Shown here in pieces: positions 34,169 through 41,753 of a stretch of DNA of 64,000 nt; the first letter of the stretch is position 1; every line of letters starts with the position of its first letter. Both the position numbers and the translations under genes were made by a program. The stretch is taken from positions 1 to 64,000 of the forward strand of contig JBHJMN010000033.1 in NCBI GenBank assembly GCA_042219835.1, in the 5' to 3' direction. Under the pieces are notes generated by a model. It was not told the DNA's origin and searched no databases. It saw nothing but the letters and a program-made list of their open reading frames with translations. Origin of the DNA: Paenibacillus_G elgii_A (lineage in GTDB: Bacteria; Bacillota; Bacilli; Paenibacillales; NBRC-103111).

Positions 34169-35644
34169 TTAGTTTTTAGCTGGTTCGGCAGGCTTCTGAT
34201 CTTTGCCTTCCTTCGCATTTTTGGCGTCCTGCTCCTGCTTGGCTTTAATATAAATTTCCTGCCCTTTTTCCTGTATTGTCTTGAGCGCGTCGTCCACCGA
34301 TTTTTTACCATCCATGACGGACTGGATTTCGTTTTCGGCCAACTCGTTGAACGATTTATAAAAAAATTCGTACGGGATTTTGTTGTAGTTTTTGTAAAGG
34401 TTGTTCTCGCTCATTTTCAGCATATAGAACGGCTCCATACTGCGACCCTCGCGTTCTTTGGCGTAAGCCGTTCGGGAAAGCAGCGCCCCGTCGTCGGACT
34501 TGGTTAGCAATTTGGCCATGTCCTCGCTGTTGATATATTTGACGAGCTCCCAAGCCGCTCTCGGATTGGATGAGTTGGCATTGACGGCGAACAGCCCGGA
34601 AAGGGAGACGGAATTCGAAACTTCCGGGTTTTTCGGATCGACCGGTACGGTAACGATATCCCAGTTGACAGGCGTTACGTCTTTCAGTGTTTCCTTGGTG
34701 CGTTGAAGGCTGTTGATTATATAAGACCCTCCAACCGTCATGGCGAGTCTTCCGGTGGCGAACAAATCTTTCTTCATATGGTCTTCCATCGACATCGGCT
34801 TATTCGGATCGAATTTTTCGTTGCCGCCGGCAAACACCGCCCCTGATTTTAAAGCTTCGACGGTCGTAAGAAGCGATTCTTTCCAGCCGTCCGATTGGAT
34901 CGTGACCGCTCCCTTGTCTGGGTCGATGAAGGATAATCCGCTGGTCGCTCCGATAGTGTTCATCATTTGAAAAGCAATCTGCTTCTTATCATCCATGAAA
35001 GCATACGATGCGTTCTCCGCAAAGCCATAGATCCGGTTATCGCCTTGCCCGTCCTTCGGGAACCGCTTGGCGAGATCCAACACTTCATTCCAGGTCATCT
35101 TATTTTTTGGCAGCGGGACGCCGTGCTTCTCGAATAAATCCTTATTATAAAATAACGCCTGACCGTAGAAGGAAGGGGTCAACCCGTAAATATTGCCGTT
35201 GCCCTTCGCTTTGATCTGCTCTATGACATTCGGCAAAATATTTTCGATGTCGAACTTGTCCTGCCGGATGACGTCGTCAAGCTGGTACAGCTTGCCGTCA
35301 TTGGCAAACTTCTCGAACGTATCCGGCGAGTCGAGCAACAGCACATCCGGTTTTTCTTCGTCAACAAGCTTCTGGAATGCCTCGTACGGGTCCTTGCCGC
35401 TGCTGTAGATGTTTTGCATAGAAACGACTTGCACGTCAATATTCGGAAATTTTGCTGAGAACAAATTGCCGTACTGCTGGAAAAAGTAATTTTTGTCCCA
35501 GAATACGACCTTGATGTTTGCTTTCTCGTCTTTGCCAAGCTCCTTCAGCGTCTTAGACGGTTTGGCTCCTCCCCCAGAATTACATCCCGCGATCAGCACG
35601 GCTACAGCCAGTCCAGCCGTGAGTCCAATGCGACTTCGTTTCAT
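34169..35644 (-). CDS. Extracellular solute-binding lipoprotein, tandem copy 3
   Basis: 491 residues from ATG 35644. An in-frame ATG at 35677 would lie inside the -10 element, so it cannot be the start. Signal peptide and lipobox Cys21 are as in copy 1, with GGG and no second Asn-Ser behind the Cys. Patches that differ are VVSMQNIYSSGKDPYEAF, LLLDSPDTFEKFAND, FAENASYAFMDDKKQIAFQM, GGSYIINSLQRTKETL and NNLYKNYNKIPYEFFYKSF. Catalytic motifs are neither expected nor seen. It is closest to copy 4 in the first two patches (LLLDS). Confidence 0.92.
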   Translation of the reverse strand: MKRSRIGLTAGLAVAVLIAGCNSGGGAKPSKTLKELGKDEKANIKVVFWDKNYFFQQYGNLFSAKFPNIDVQVVSMQNIYSSGKDPYEAFQKLVDEEKPDVLLLDSPDTFEKFANDGKLYQLDDVIRQDKFDIENILPNVIEQIKAKGNGNIYGLTPSFYGQALFYNKDLFEKHGVPLPKNKMTWNEVLDLAKRFPKDGQGDNRIYGFAENASYAFMDDKKQIAFQMMNTIGATSGLSFIDPDKGAVTIQSDGWKESLLTTVEALKSGAVFAGGNEKFDPNKPMSMEDHMKKDLFATGRLAMTVGGSYIINSLQRTKETLKDVTPVNWDIVTVPVDPKNPEVSNSVSLSGLFAVNANSSNPRAAWELVKYINSEDMAKLLTKSDDGALLSRTAYAKEREGRSMEPFYMLKMSENNLYKNYNKIPYEFFYKSFNELAENEIQSVMDGKKSVDDALKTIQEKGQEIYIKAKQEQDAKNAKEGKDQKPAEPAKN

Positions 35645-35675
35645 TTCTTTTTCCCCACCTTTTCCGAAAGACAGC

Positions 35676-35704
35676 ATAATACCTTACTGTGCGGCCTTTT
35701 CCAA
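35676..35704 (-). promoter_or_regulatory. Promoter of solute-binding gene 3
   Basis: Minus strand TTGGAA (35704-35699), a 17-base spacer and TATTAT (35681-35676), the best -10 of the four. Confidence 0.7.
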
Positions 35705-35760
35705 TGATTTCCCACCAAACACTATAGACGGATGAAAAGCGGCAAAGCATTCATTTTTTT

Positions 35761-35780
35761 TTCTAAATTTTTCTTTATAA
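35761..35780 (-). repeat. Upstream inverted repeat, copy 3
   Basis: TTCTAAA, 6 bases, TTTATAA, 56 bases upstream of the -35 element. Confidence 0.45.
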
Positions 35781-35838
35781 TTGCTTTACCATCCGTTCTC
35801 GGGGGCGAAAGCTCGTTCTGTGAAATAAGGAAAAAAAC

Positions 35839-35874
35839 AGCGGCGTCCGGAGGTTTGTATCCCCAGACGCCGCT
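35839..35874 (-). terminator. Terminator of solute-binding gene 4
   Basis: AGCGGCGTC / GACGCCGCT hairpin with T7 on the minus strand. Confidence 0.85.
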
Positions 35875-35888
35875 GCGTTGTTTAAACT

Positions 35889-37358
35889 TTAGTTTTTAGC
35901 CGGTTCGGCAGGCTTCTGATCTTTGCCTTCCTTCGCATTCTTGGCATCCTGCTCCTGCTTGGCTTTAATATAAAATTCCTGCCCTTTTTCCTGCATCGTC
36001 TTGAGCGCGTCTTCCGCCGATTTCTTGCCTTCGACCACGGATATGACTTCGTTTTCGGCCAACTCGTAGTACGATTGATAAAATCCCGACGGGATTTTGC
36101 TGGAGTTTTTGTAAAGGCTGTGCTCGCTCATTTTCAGCATATAGAATGGTTCCATACTGCGGCCCTCGCGTTCTTTGACGTAAGCCGTTCGGGAAAGCAG
36201 CGTCCCGTCTTCGGACTTGGTAAGCAATTTGGCTATTTCTTCGCTGTTGATAAACTTGACGAGCTCCCAAGCCGCTCTCGGATTGGACGAGTTGGCATTG
36301 ACGGCGAACAGCGAGGAAAGGGAGATGGCGTTCGAAACTTCCGGGTTTTTCGGATCGACCGGTACGGTAACGATATCCCAGTTGACAGGCGTTACGTCTT
36401 TCAGCATTTCCTTGGTGCGTTGAAGGCTGCTAAACATATAACTGCTTTCCACCGTCATGGCGACTCTTCCGGTGGCGAACAAATCTTTCTTCATAGGGTC
36501 ATCCGTCATCGGCTTACTCGGATCGAATTGTTCATTGCTGCCAGCAAACACCGCCCCCGATTTTAAAGCTTCCACTGTCGCTAGAAGCGCCTCTTTCCAG
36601 CCGTCCGATTGGATCGTGACCGCTCCTTTGTCCGGGTCGACTACGGATAATCCGCGGGTTTTTCCCATAGTGCTCATCATTTGATAAGCAACCTGCTTCT
36701 TATCCGAGAAATAAGAGCCGCTATCCGCAAAGCCGTAGATCCGGTTATCGCCTTGCCCGTCCTTCGGGAACCGCTTGGCGAGGTCCAGCACTTCGTCCCA
36801 GGTCATCTTATTTTTCGGCAGCGGGACGCCGTGCTTCTCGAATAAATCCTTATTATAGAATAACGCCTGACTGCTAAAGGAAGGGGTCAACCCGTAAATA
36901 TTGCCGTTGCCTTTCGCTTTGATTTGCTCCACAACGCTTGGCAAAATATTTTCGATGTCGAACTTGTCCTGCCGAATGACGTCGTCGAGCTGGTACAGCT
37001 TGCCGTCATTGACCCACTTCTCGAACGTATCCGACGAATCGAGTAACAGCACATCCGGTTTTTCTTCTTCGACAAGCTTCTGGAGTGCCTCGCTCGGGTC
37101 CTTGTCGCCCATGAGGACGTTTTGCATAGAAACGACTTGCACATCAATATTCGGAAATTTCGCCGAGAACATATTGCCGTACTGCTGGAAGAAGTAATTT
37201 TTGTCCCAGAATAGGACCTTGATACTTGCTTTCTCGTCTTTGCCAAGCTCCTTCAGTGTTTTGGACGGCTTGGCTTCTCCCCCGGAATTGGAATTACATC
37301 CCGCAATCAACACGGCTACAGCCAGTCCGGCCGTGAGCCCAATACGACTTCGTTTCAT
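35889..37358 (-). CDS. Extracellular solute-binding lipoprotein, tandem copy 4
   Basis: 489 residues from ATG 37358; the in-frame ATG 37391 lies upstream of the ribosome site. Signal peptide and Cys21 are as in copy 1. Differing patches are VVSMQNVLMGDKDPSEAL, LLLDSSDTFEKWVND, FADSGSYFSDKKQVAYQM, ESSYMFSSLQRTKEML and HSLYKNSSKIPSGFYQSY. It is divergent from the iclR sugar-acid operon across a 300-base region holding both promoters and a cre-like site, which suggests that its ligand may be the compound degraded there (inference). Confidence 0.92.
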   Translation of the reverse strand: MKRSRIGLTAGLAVAVLIAGCNSNSGGEAKPSKTLKELGKDEKASIKVLFWDKNYFFQQYGNMFSAKFPNIDVQVVSMQNVLMGDKDPSEALQKLVEEEKPDVLLLDSSDTFEKWVNDGKLYQLDDVIRQDKFDIENILPSVVEQIKAKGNGNIYGLTPSFSSQALFYNKDLFEKHGVPLPKNKMTWDEVLDLAKRFPKDGQGDNRIYGFADSGSYFSDKKQVAYQMMSTMGKTRGLSVVDPDKGAVTIQSDGWKEALLATVEALKSGAVFAGSNEQFDPSKPMTDDPMKKDLFATGRVAMTVESSYMFSSLQRTKEMLKDVTPVNWDIVTVPVDPKNPEVSNAISLSSLFAVNANSSNPRAAWELVKFINSEEIAKLLTKSEDGTLLSRTAYVKEREGRSMEPFYMLKMSEHSLYKNSSKIPSGFYQSYYELAENEVISVVEGKKSAEDALKTMQEKGQEFYIKAKQEQDAKNAKEGKDQKPAEPAKN

Positions 37359-37393
37359 CTCTTTTTCTCCACCTTTTCCGAAAGACAGCATAT

Positions 37394-37422
37394 TTATTAT
37401 CTTACTGCGCCGTCTTTTCTAA
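37394..37422 (-). promoter_or_regulatory. Promoter of solute-binding gene 4
   Basis: Minus strand TTAGAA (37422-37417), a 17-base spacer and TAATAA (37399-37394). Confidence 0.55.
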
Positions 37423-37482
37423 TTTATTTCTTTATCCCACGTTAATATGACGGAAGAAGGGCAGAAAAGAATTCATCTTTCT

Positions 37483-37502
37483 TTCTAAAGTTTTCTTTAG
37501 AA
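37483..37502 (-). repeat. Upstream inverted repeat, copy 4
   Basis: TTCTAAAG, TTTT, CTTTAGAA: perfect 8-base arms, the best palindrome of the set, 60 bases upstream of the -35 element. Confidence 0.55.
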
Positions 37503-37540
37503 TTTCTTTACAATCTGTTTTCTTTCGACGACGATTTTAT

Positions 37541-37554
37541 TATAAACGCTTTCA
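37541..37554 (-). promoter_or_regulatory. CcpA (cre)-like site
   Basis: Minus strand TGAAAGCGTTTATA fits the cre consensus TGWAANCGNTNWCA with one mismatch. It lies between the divergent solute-binding gene 4 and iclR. Confidence 0.5.
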
Positions 37555-37582
37555 TCCCGCCGCCCGTAGGGCCAAATTCCGA

Positions 37583-37612
37583 TTGACACCTTCGAAAGCG
37601 CGATGGTACTAT
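37583..37612 (+). promoter_or_regulatory. Promoter of the iclR sugar-acid operon
   Basis: TTGACA, an 18-base spacer and TACTAT. The IclR palindrome starts 12 bases after the -10 element. Confidence 0.6.
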
Positions 37613-37624
37613 AAAAGTGACAAA

Positions 37625-37646
37625 ATACAAAACCATGGTTTTGTAT
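37625..37646 (+). promoter_or_regulatory. Perfect 22-base palindrome, IclR operator candidate
   Basis: Arms ATACAAAACCA / TGGTTTTGTAT meet at CCATGG without a spacer. It lies at or just past the predicted transcript start and ahead of the iclR ribosome site; autorepression is the simplest reading. Confidence 0.7.
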
Positions 37647-37674
37647 GAAAAACCAACTGTTTTTTGGAGGAAGC

Positions 37675-38436
37675 ATGGATAAGAAATATTGGGTACCTGC
37701 CCTCGAAAAATCCAACCTTGTGCTCCAAGCGATCTCGGAGCAGCCCTCCAGTCTGAAATTGATCGATCTGTCGAAGCGGCTCGGAATCAACAAGAGCTCG
37801 ATGTTTTCCCTGCTTGCCACAATGGAAGCGCTGGACTGGGTCGTACGGGAGGAGGACGCGACGTATTCGCTAGGGTCCAAGCTGGGCTACATTGGAAACG
37901 CTTTTTTCAAGCAATTCAGCTTGATCGACCGGTTCCGCAAGGAAGCCTCTGTCACCAAGCACGTCATCAATGAAACGATTCAGCTGGCGAAGCTGGAACG
38001 GAACGAGGTGCTTTATTTGGCGAAGGAGGAGATGCCTTCCCCGGTGCGCTTATCGTCGGAACCCGGGATCAAATATCCCGCTCACGCGACGGCGCTCGGC
38101 AAGGCGATGCTGGCGTGGGTCTCCGAGCCCGAGTTCGGGGCGCTGTACGCTTCGGAAACGCTCGATCCGTGCTTGACGCCGCACACGCTGCAGCAGCGCT
38201 CCGACCTGATTCGCCAGCTTGAGGACGTGCGGACGAGCGGCTACGCGTACGACTTGCAGGAAGCGGTCATGGGCTTCTGCTGTGTGGCCGCTCCGGTTCG
38301 TTCCGGCAACGGGAAGGTCGTCGCGGCGATCAGCTGCTCCATGTTCCAGCACGAATGGGAGGCGAAGCGGGAGCTGGCCCGGCATGAAATATGCGCGCTC
38401 GCCGAGAGATTGTCGCAATATCAAACCACCACTTAA
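37675..38436 (+). CDS. IclR-family transcriptional regulator
   Basis: 253 residues from ATG 37675, behind TTTGGAGG; ATG 37645 overlaps the palindrome region. An N-terminal winged helix (SSLKLIDLSKRLGINKSSMFSLLATMEAL, then YSLGSKLGYIG) is followed by the IclR effector domain (about 80-250: YPAHATALGKAMLAW, then AVMGFCCVAAPVRSGNGKVVAAIS). IclR proteins control catabolic genes and sense pathway intermediates. It is first in a six-gene run with sugar-acid enzymes, so it probably responds to a sugar acid or 2-keto-3-deoxy acid (inference). Confidence 0.9.
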   Translation: MDKKYWVPALEKSNLVLQAISEQPSSLKLIDLSKRLGINKSSMFSLLATMEALDWVVREEDATYSLGSKLGYIGNAFFKQFSLIDRFRKEASVTKHVINETIQLAKLERNEVLYLAKEEMPSPVRLSSEPGIKYPAHATALGKAMLAWVSEPEFGALYASETLDPCLTPHTLQQRSDLIRQLEDVRTSGYAYDLQEAVMGFCCVAAPVRSGNGKVVAAISCSMFQHEWEAKRELARHEICALAERLSQYQTTT

Positions 38437-38454
38437 CCGAAGGATGTGAGCCCC

Positions 38455-39228
38455 GTGAGATTGCACAATAAGGTAACGCTCATTACCGGGTCCGGCTCGG
38501 GCATCGGGAAAAGCACGGCGCAGCTGTTCGCCCGCGAAGGCGCGACGGTCATCGTAAACGATTTGGCGGAGGATAAGGGGCTGGAGACGGTCTGGGAGAT
38601 ACGTCAAGCTGGAGGGAATGCACTGTTCGTGCAAGCGGATGTGACGAATCCTGAATCCGTTCAAGCGCTGGTGGACACCGTCATCTCCAAATACGGCCGG
38701 ATCGACGTGTTGTTTAACAATGCCGGCATCAGCGGCGTAGGGGCGATCCACGAAGTGGAGCCCGAGGCGTGGGACCGCGTCATTACGGTTAATATCCGCG
38801 GCACATTCCTGCCGTGCAAGTACGTCGTGCCGCATATGATGCAGCGCAAAGAAGGCTCGATCATTAACATGTCCTCCTGCATCGCCGAAATCGGGCTGGC
38901 GCGCAGGGCATCGTACTCCGCAACCAAAGGAGCCGTGCTGGCGCTGACCAAATCGATGCAGGTCGATTACGCTCCCTATAACATCCGTGTGAACGCGCTG
39001 CTGCCGGGGACGATCCTGACGCCGTTCGTGGAAAATTATTTGCGGACTTCCTACGACAATCCGGAGGAAGCTTACGAATCGCTTAAAAAACGACAGCTGA
39101 GCGGCGACCTGGGACGCCCGGACGACGTGGCCAATGCTGCGCTGTTCCTCGCTTCGGACGAATCGAAATTTATGATGGGCTCCCCGCTATATATCGACGG
39201 GGGCGCCGTTTTTGGCAAGAACGCGTAA
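38455..39228 (+). CDS. Short-chain dehydrogenase/reductase, probable keto-deoxy-sugar-acid dehydrogenase
   Basis: 257 residues from GTG 38455, behind AAGGATG; GTG 38446 overlaps that site. The Rossmann motif GSGSGIGK binds NAD(P). NNAG, the catalytic Ser (NMSS) and YSATK are complete, and Asp in VNDLA after strand 2 favours NAD. LPGTILTPF follows. In the context of an FAH-family hydrolase and a UxaA-type dehydratase, the likely reaction is oxidation of C4 of a 2-keto-3-deoxyaldonate to the 2,4-diketo acid, as for the L-rhamnose/L-fucose diketo-hydrolase routes. Another sugar or sugar-acid substrate is possible. Confidence 0.85.
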   Translation: MRLHNKVTLITGSGSGIGKSTAQLFAREGATVIVNDLAEDKGLETVWEIRQAGGNALFVQADVTNPESVQALVDTVISKYGRIDVLFNNAGISGVGAIHEVEPEAWDRVITVNIRGTFLPCKYVVPHMMQRKEGSIINMSSCIAEIGLARRASYSATKGAVLALTKSMQVDYAPYNIRVNALLPGTILTPFVENYLRTSYDNPEEAYESLKKRQLSGDLGRPDDVANAALFLASDESKFMMGSPLYIDGGAVFGKNA

Positions 39229-39282
39229 CGCATCGATTTTTTAAAACTAAACCTACAATAAGCCAAGGAGGCATATTCAAAT

Positions 39283-40194
39283 ATGAAACTGCTTACTTTT
39301 ATCGAAGACGGACAGGAACAACTCGGCGTCAAGACCGACCGCGGCATCGTACATATCGCCAAAGCGCTTGCAGCGGTCCCCGTTGGAAACGCAGACGTGC
39401 CGCAGACGGCGCATGAAGTCATCGAAGGCGGACCTTTTGCGGTTACGGCCCTGCAAGCTTACGTGGACCAAGCGCTGGCGGCTGGCGGCAGCGAGGCGTA
39501 TATCCTGGATGAGGCCGGATTGGCTTACGCCCCGTGCGTTCCGCATCCGAACAAAATCATCTGCGTCGGGCTGAATTACCGCAAGCATGCGGAAGAAACG
39601 AACGCGCCGATTCCGCAGTATCCGATCCTGTTCAACAAATTCAACAATACGCTGACGGGTCACGGACAGGACGTGCCGCTGCCGGTCAGCGTGACGAGCA
39701 AGGTGGATTACGAGGCGGAACTGGGCATCGTGATCGGCAAGAAGGCGAAGTACGTATCCAAAGAAGCGGCGCTGGATCACGTGTTCGGCTACTGCAACGT
39801 GAACGATTTGTCCGCCCGCGACCTGCAAATGCGTACCCAGCAATGGCTGCTCGGCAAGTCGTGCGACGGTTTCAGTCCGCTCGGGCCTTATCTGGTGACG
39901 GCCGACGAAGTCGGAGATCCGAACAACCTTTCCATCCGCTGCATCGTGAACGGCGAAGTGCGCCAGAACTCCAACACGTCGGATATGATCTTCCATTGCG
40001 ACGAAATCGTCAGCTACATTTCGCAGCATATGACGCTGGTGCCGGGCGACGTCATTTTGACCGGTACACCGCAGGGCGTCGTGCTCGGATATCCGGTAGA
40101 GAAGCAGGTTTACCTGAAAGACGGCGACGTCGTCACGATCGAGATCGAGAAGCTGGGTTCGCTGACGAACCGCATGGTGAACGAGCAGGCGTAA
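39283..40194 (+). CDS. Fumarylacetoacetate-hydrolase-family protein
   Basis: 303 residues, ATG 39283 behind AAGGAGG. The FAH catalytic domain starts at PNKIICVGLNYRKHAEET. Metal ligands are in DYEAELGIVIG (two Glu) and NDLSARDLQ (Asp); SPLGPYLVT and GDVILTGTPQGV complete the signature. Relatives hydrolyse 2,4-diketo acids to pyruvate plus a second acid, such as 2,4-diketo-3-deoxy-L-rhamnonate to pyruvate and L-lactate. Its position between a dehydrogenase and a dehydratase fits that type of step. Aromatic-catabolic FAH activity is less likely, since no ring-cleavage genes are near. Confidence 0.88.
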   Translation: MKLLTFIEDGQEQLGVKTDRGIVHIAKALAAVPVGNADVPQTAHEVIEGGPFAVTALQAYVDQALAAGGSEAYILDEAGLAYAPCVPHPNKIICVGLNYRKHAEETNAPIPQYPILFNKFNNTLTGHGQDVPLPVSVTSKVDYEAELGIVIGKKAKYVSKEAALDHVFGYCNVNDLSARDLQMRTQQWLLGKSCDGFSPLGPYLVTADEVGDPNNLSIRCIVNGEVRQNSNTSDMIFHCDEIVSYISQHMTLVPGDVILTGTPQGVVLGYPVEKQVYLKDGDVVTIEIEKLGSLTNRMVNEQA

Positions 40195-40222
40195 CGGCAG
40201 CGGACAAAAGGAGGAACGACGG

Positions 40223-40537
40223 ATGGCAGGACCGATTATTGCAGGAGCGGACGCGCTCGTGATGGACCCGCGCGATCATGTGGCGACGGCGATCAAAGAT
40301 TTGAAGCAGGGTCAGCGGATCACCTTCCGGGTGCAGGAGCAAGTCCAGGAAATAACGCTGCTGGACGACGTTCCGTTCGGGCATAAAATGGCGATCCAAG
40401 ACATCCCGGCCGGGACAGATATCCACAAGTACGGCGAAGTGATCGGACGGACGTCGGTCCCGATCCTTGCAGGGCAGCATGTTCACGTGCATAACGTCGA
40501 AGGAATTCGCGGTCGCGGGGATCAGGCGAAAGCGTGA
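40223..40537 (+). CDS. UxaA-type dehydratase, small subunit (SAF domain)
   Basis: 104 residues, ATG 40223 behind AAAGGAGG. The sequence HVATAIKDLKQGQRITFRVQ, VPFGHKMAIQDIPAG and KYGEVIGRT is the SAF domain that forms the N-terminus of altronate dehydratase UxaA and galactarate dehydratase GarD. Here it is a free polypeptide, as in SuyA of the sulfolactate lyase. It pairs with the large subunit encoded 24 bases downstream. The final HVHVHNVEGIRGRGDQA matches the end of such small subunits. Confidence 0.85.
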   Translation: MAGPIIAGADALVMDPRDHVATAIKDLKQGQRITFRVQEQVQEITLLDDVPFGHKMAIQDIPAGTDIHKYGEVIGRTSVPILAGQHVHVHNVEGIRGRGDQAKA

Positions 40538-40561
40538 GAAGCGAAGGGAGAACGAATACTC

Positions 40562-41722
40562 ATGAATCACATGATGGGCTATAGAAGACCGAACGGCGAC
40601 GTGGGCATCCGCAATCATTTGCTTATTATCCCGACCGTCATTTGCGCCAACCAAGTGTGCACCCGGATCAACCAGATGGTTCCGGACACGGTGTCGATCC
40701 CCCATCAGCACGGCTGCAGCCAGATCGGCGCGGACAAAGACCGCACCTTCGATGTATTGGCGGGAACCGGCCGCAATCCGAACGTCGGCGGCGTGATCAT
40801 CATCAGCCTCGGTTGCGAAGTCGTCGACCCGCATGCGCTGGCCGACGCAATCCGTTCCACAGGCAAGCCGGTCGAAGTGTTCGACATTCAATCGGTCGGC
40901 GGTTCCGTGAAAGCGATCCAGCACGGGGTGGAAATCGCGCGGAAAATGCGCGCCCAGCTCGATGACATGAAGCCTGAGCCGGTGCCTTTCAGCGAGTTGA
41001 TCATCGGGGTCAAATGCGGCGGCTCGGACGCCACCTCGGGTCTCGCTTCCAATCCGGCGCTCGGCGCGGCTGCCGATTCGCTCATTCAGCAGGGCGGGGG
41101 CGTCGTGATCGGGGAAACGACGGAAATTATCGGCGCCGAGCATGTGCTTGCTTCGCGCTGCGCTACGCCGGACATTTCGGAGAAGCTGTATCATATCGTC
41201 GACCGCTTCGAGAAGGAAGTCGAGCGGATGGGCGCCGACATGCGGGGCGGCAATCCGAGCCCGGGCAATATTGCCGGGGGACTCACGACGATCGAAGAAA
41301 AATCGCTCGGCTGCATCAGCAAGTGCGGCAGCGCTCCGATCAAAGGCGTCATCGAGTATGCCGAGGACATTCCGAAGCACGGGCTCTATTTCATGGATTC
41401 GCCGGGCAACGACATCGAATGCGTCTCCGGGATGGCGGCGGGCGGCGCGCATCTGGTCTGCTTTACGACGGGGCGGGGGACGCCTACCGGAGCCGCCGTC
41501 ATTCCGGTCATCAAAATTACCGGCAACAAAAGGATGTTCGAGAAAATGTCGGACAACATGGACGTCGACGTCAGCGATATGCTGGAAGGCACGCTCAGCC
41601 TGGAGGCGGCAGGTCAAGCCGTCTGGGAGGAAATTCAAGCGGTCGCGAACGGAAAACCGACGAAGGCGGAAATTTTGGGCCATACCGAATTCAGTATCAA
41701 TCGGATCGGACCGAGCTTATAA
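40562..41722 (+). CDS. UxaA-type dehydratase/lyase, large subunit
   Basis: 386 residues, ATG 40562 behind AAGGGAG. Conserved blocks are GYRRPNGDVGIRNHLLIIPT, IPHQHGCSQIG, VKCGGSDATSGLASNPALG, GNIAGGLTTIEEKSLGCISK, MDSPGND, FTTGRGTPTG and PVIKITGNK. The family (UxaA, GarD, SuyB) is iron-dependent and eliminates water or sulfite from hydroxy acids. With the diketo-type genes around it, dehydration of an aldonate to 2-keto-3-deoxyaldonate is the likely role. That would be unusual, because known rhamnonate and fuconate dehydratases are enolase-superfamily or IlvD/Edd types. Sulfolactate lyase (SuyB) is the main alternative. Confidence 0.87.
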   Translation: MNHMMGYRRPNGDVGIRNHLLIIPTVICANQVCTRINQMVPDTVSIPHQHGCSQIGADKDRTFDVLAGTGRNPNVGGVIIISLGCEVVDPHALADAIRSTGKPVEVFDIQSVGGSVKAIQHGVEIARKMRAQLDDMKPEPVPFSELIIGVKCGGSDATSGLASNPALGAAADSLIQQGGGVVIGETTEIIGAEHVLASRCATPDISEKLYHIVDRFEKEVERMGADMRGGNPSPGNIAGGLTTIEEKSLGCISKCGSAPIKGVIEYAEDIPKHGLYFMDSPGNDIECVSGMAAGGAHLVCFTTGRGTPTGAAVIPVIKITGNKRMFEKMSDNMDVDVSDMLEGTLSLEAAGQAVWEEIQAVANGKPTKAEILGHTEFSINRIGPSL

Positions 41723-41753
41723 GCTTACTGCACAACGAGGGAGGCACGGATTC

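Noticed and set aside
30602..35874. Regularly repeated hairpins considered as a CRISPR- or REP-like array
   Set aside because: They are spaced by whole genes and each ends one paralogue; they are terminators copied with the genes.
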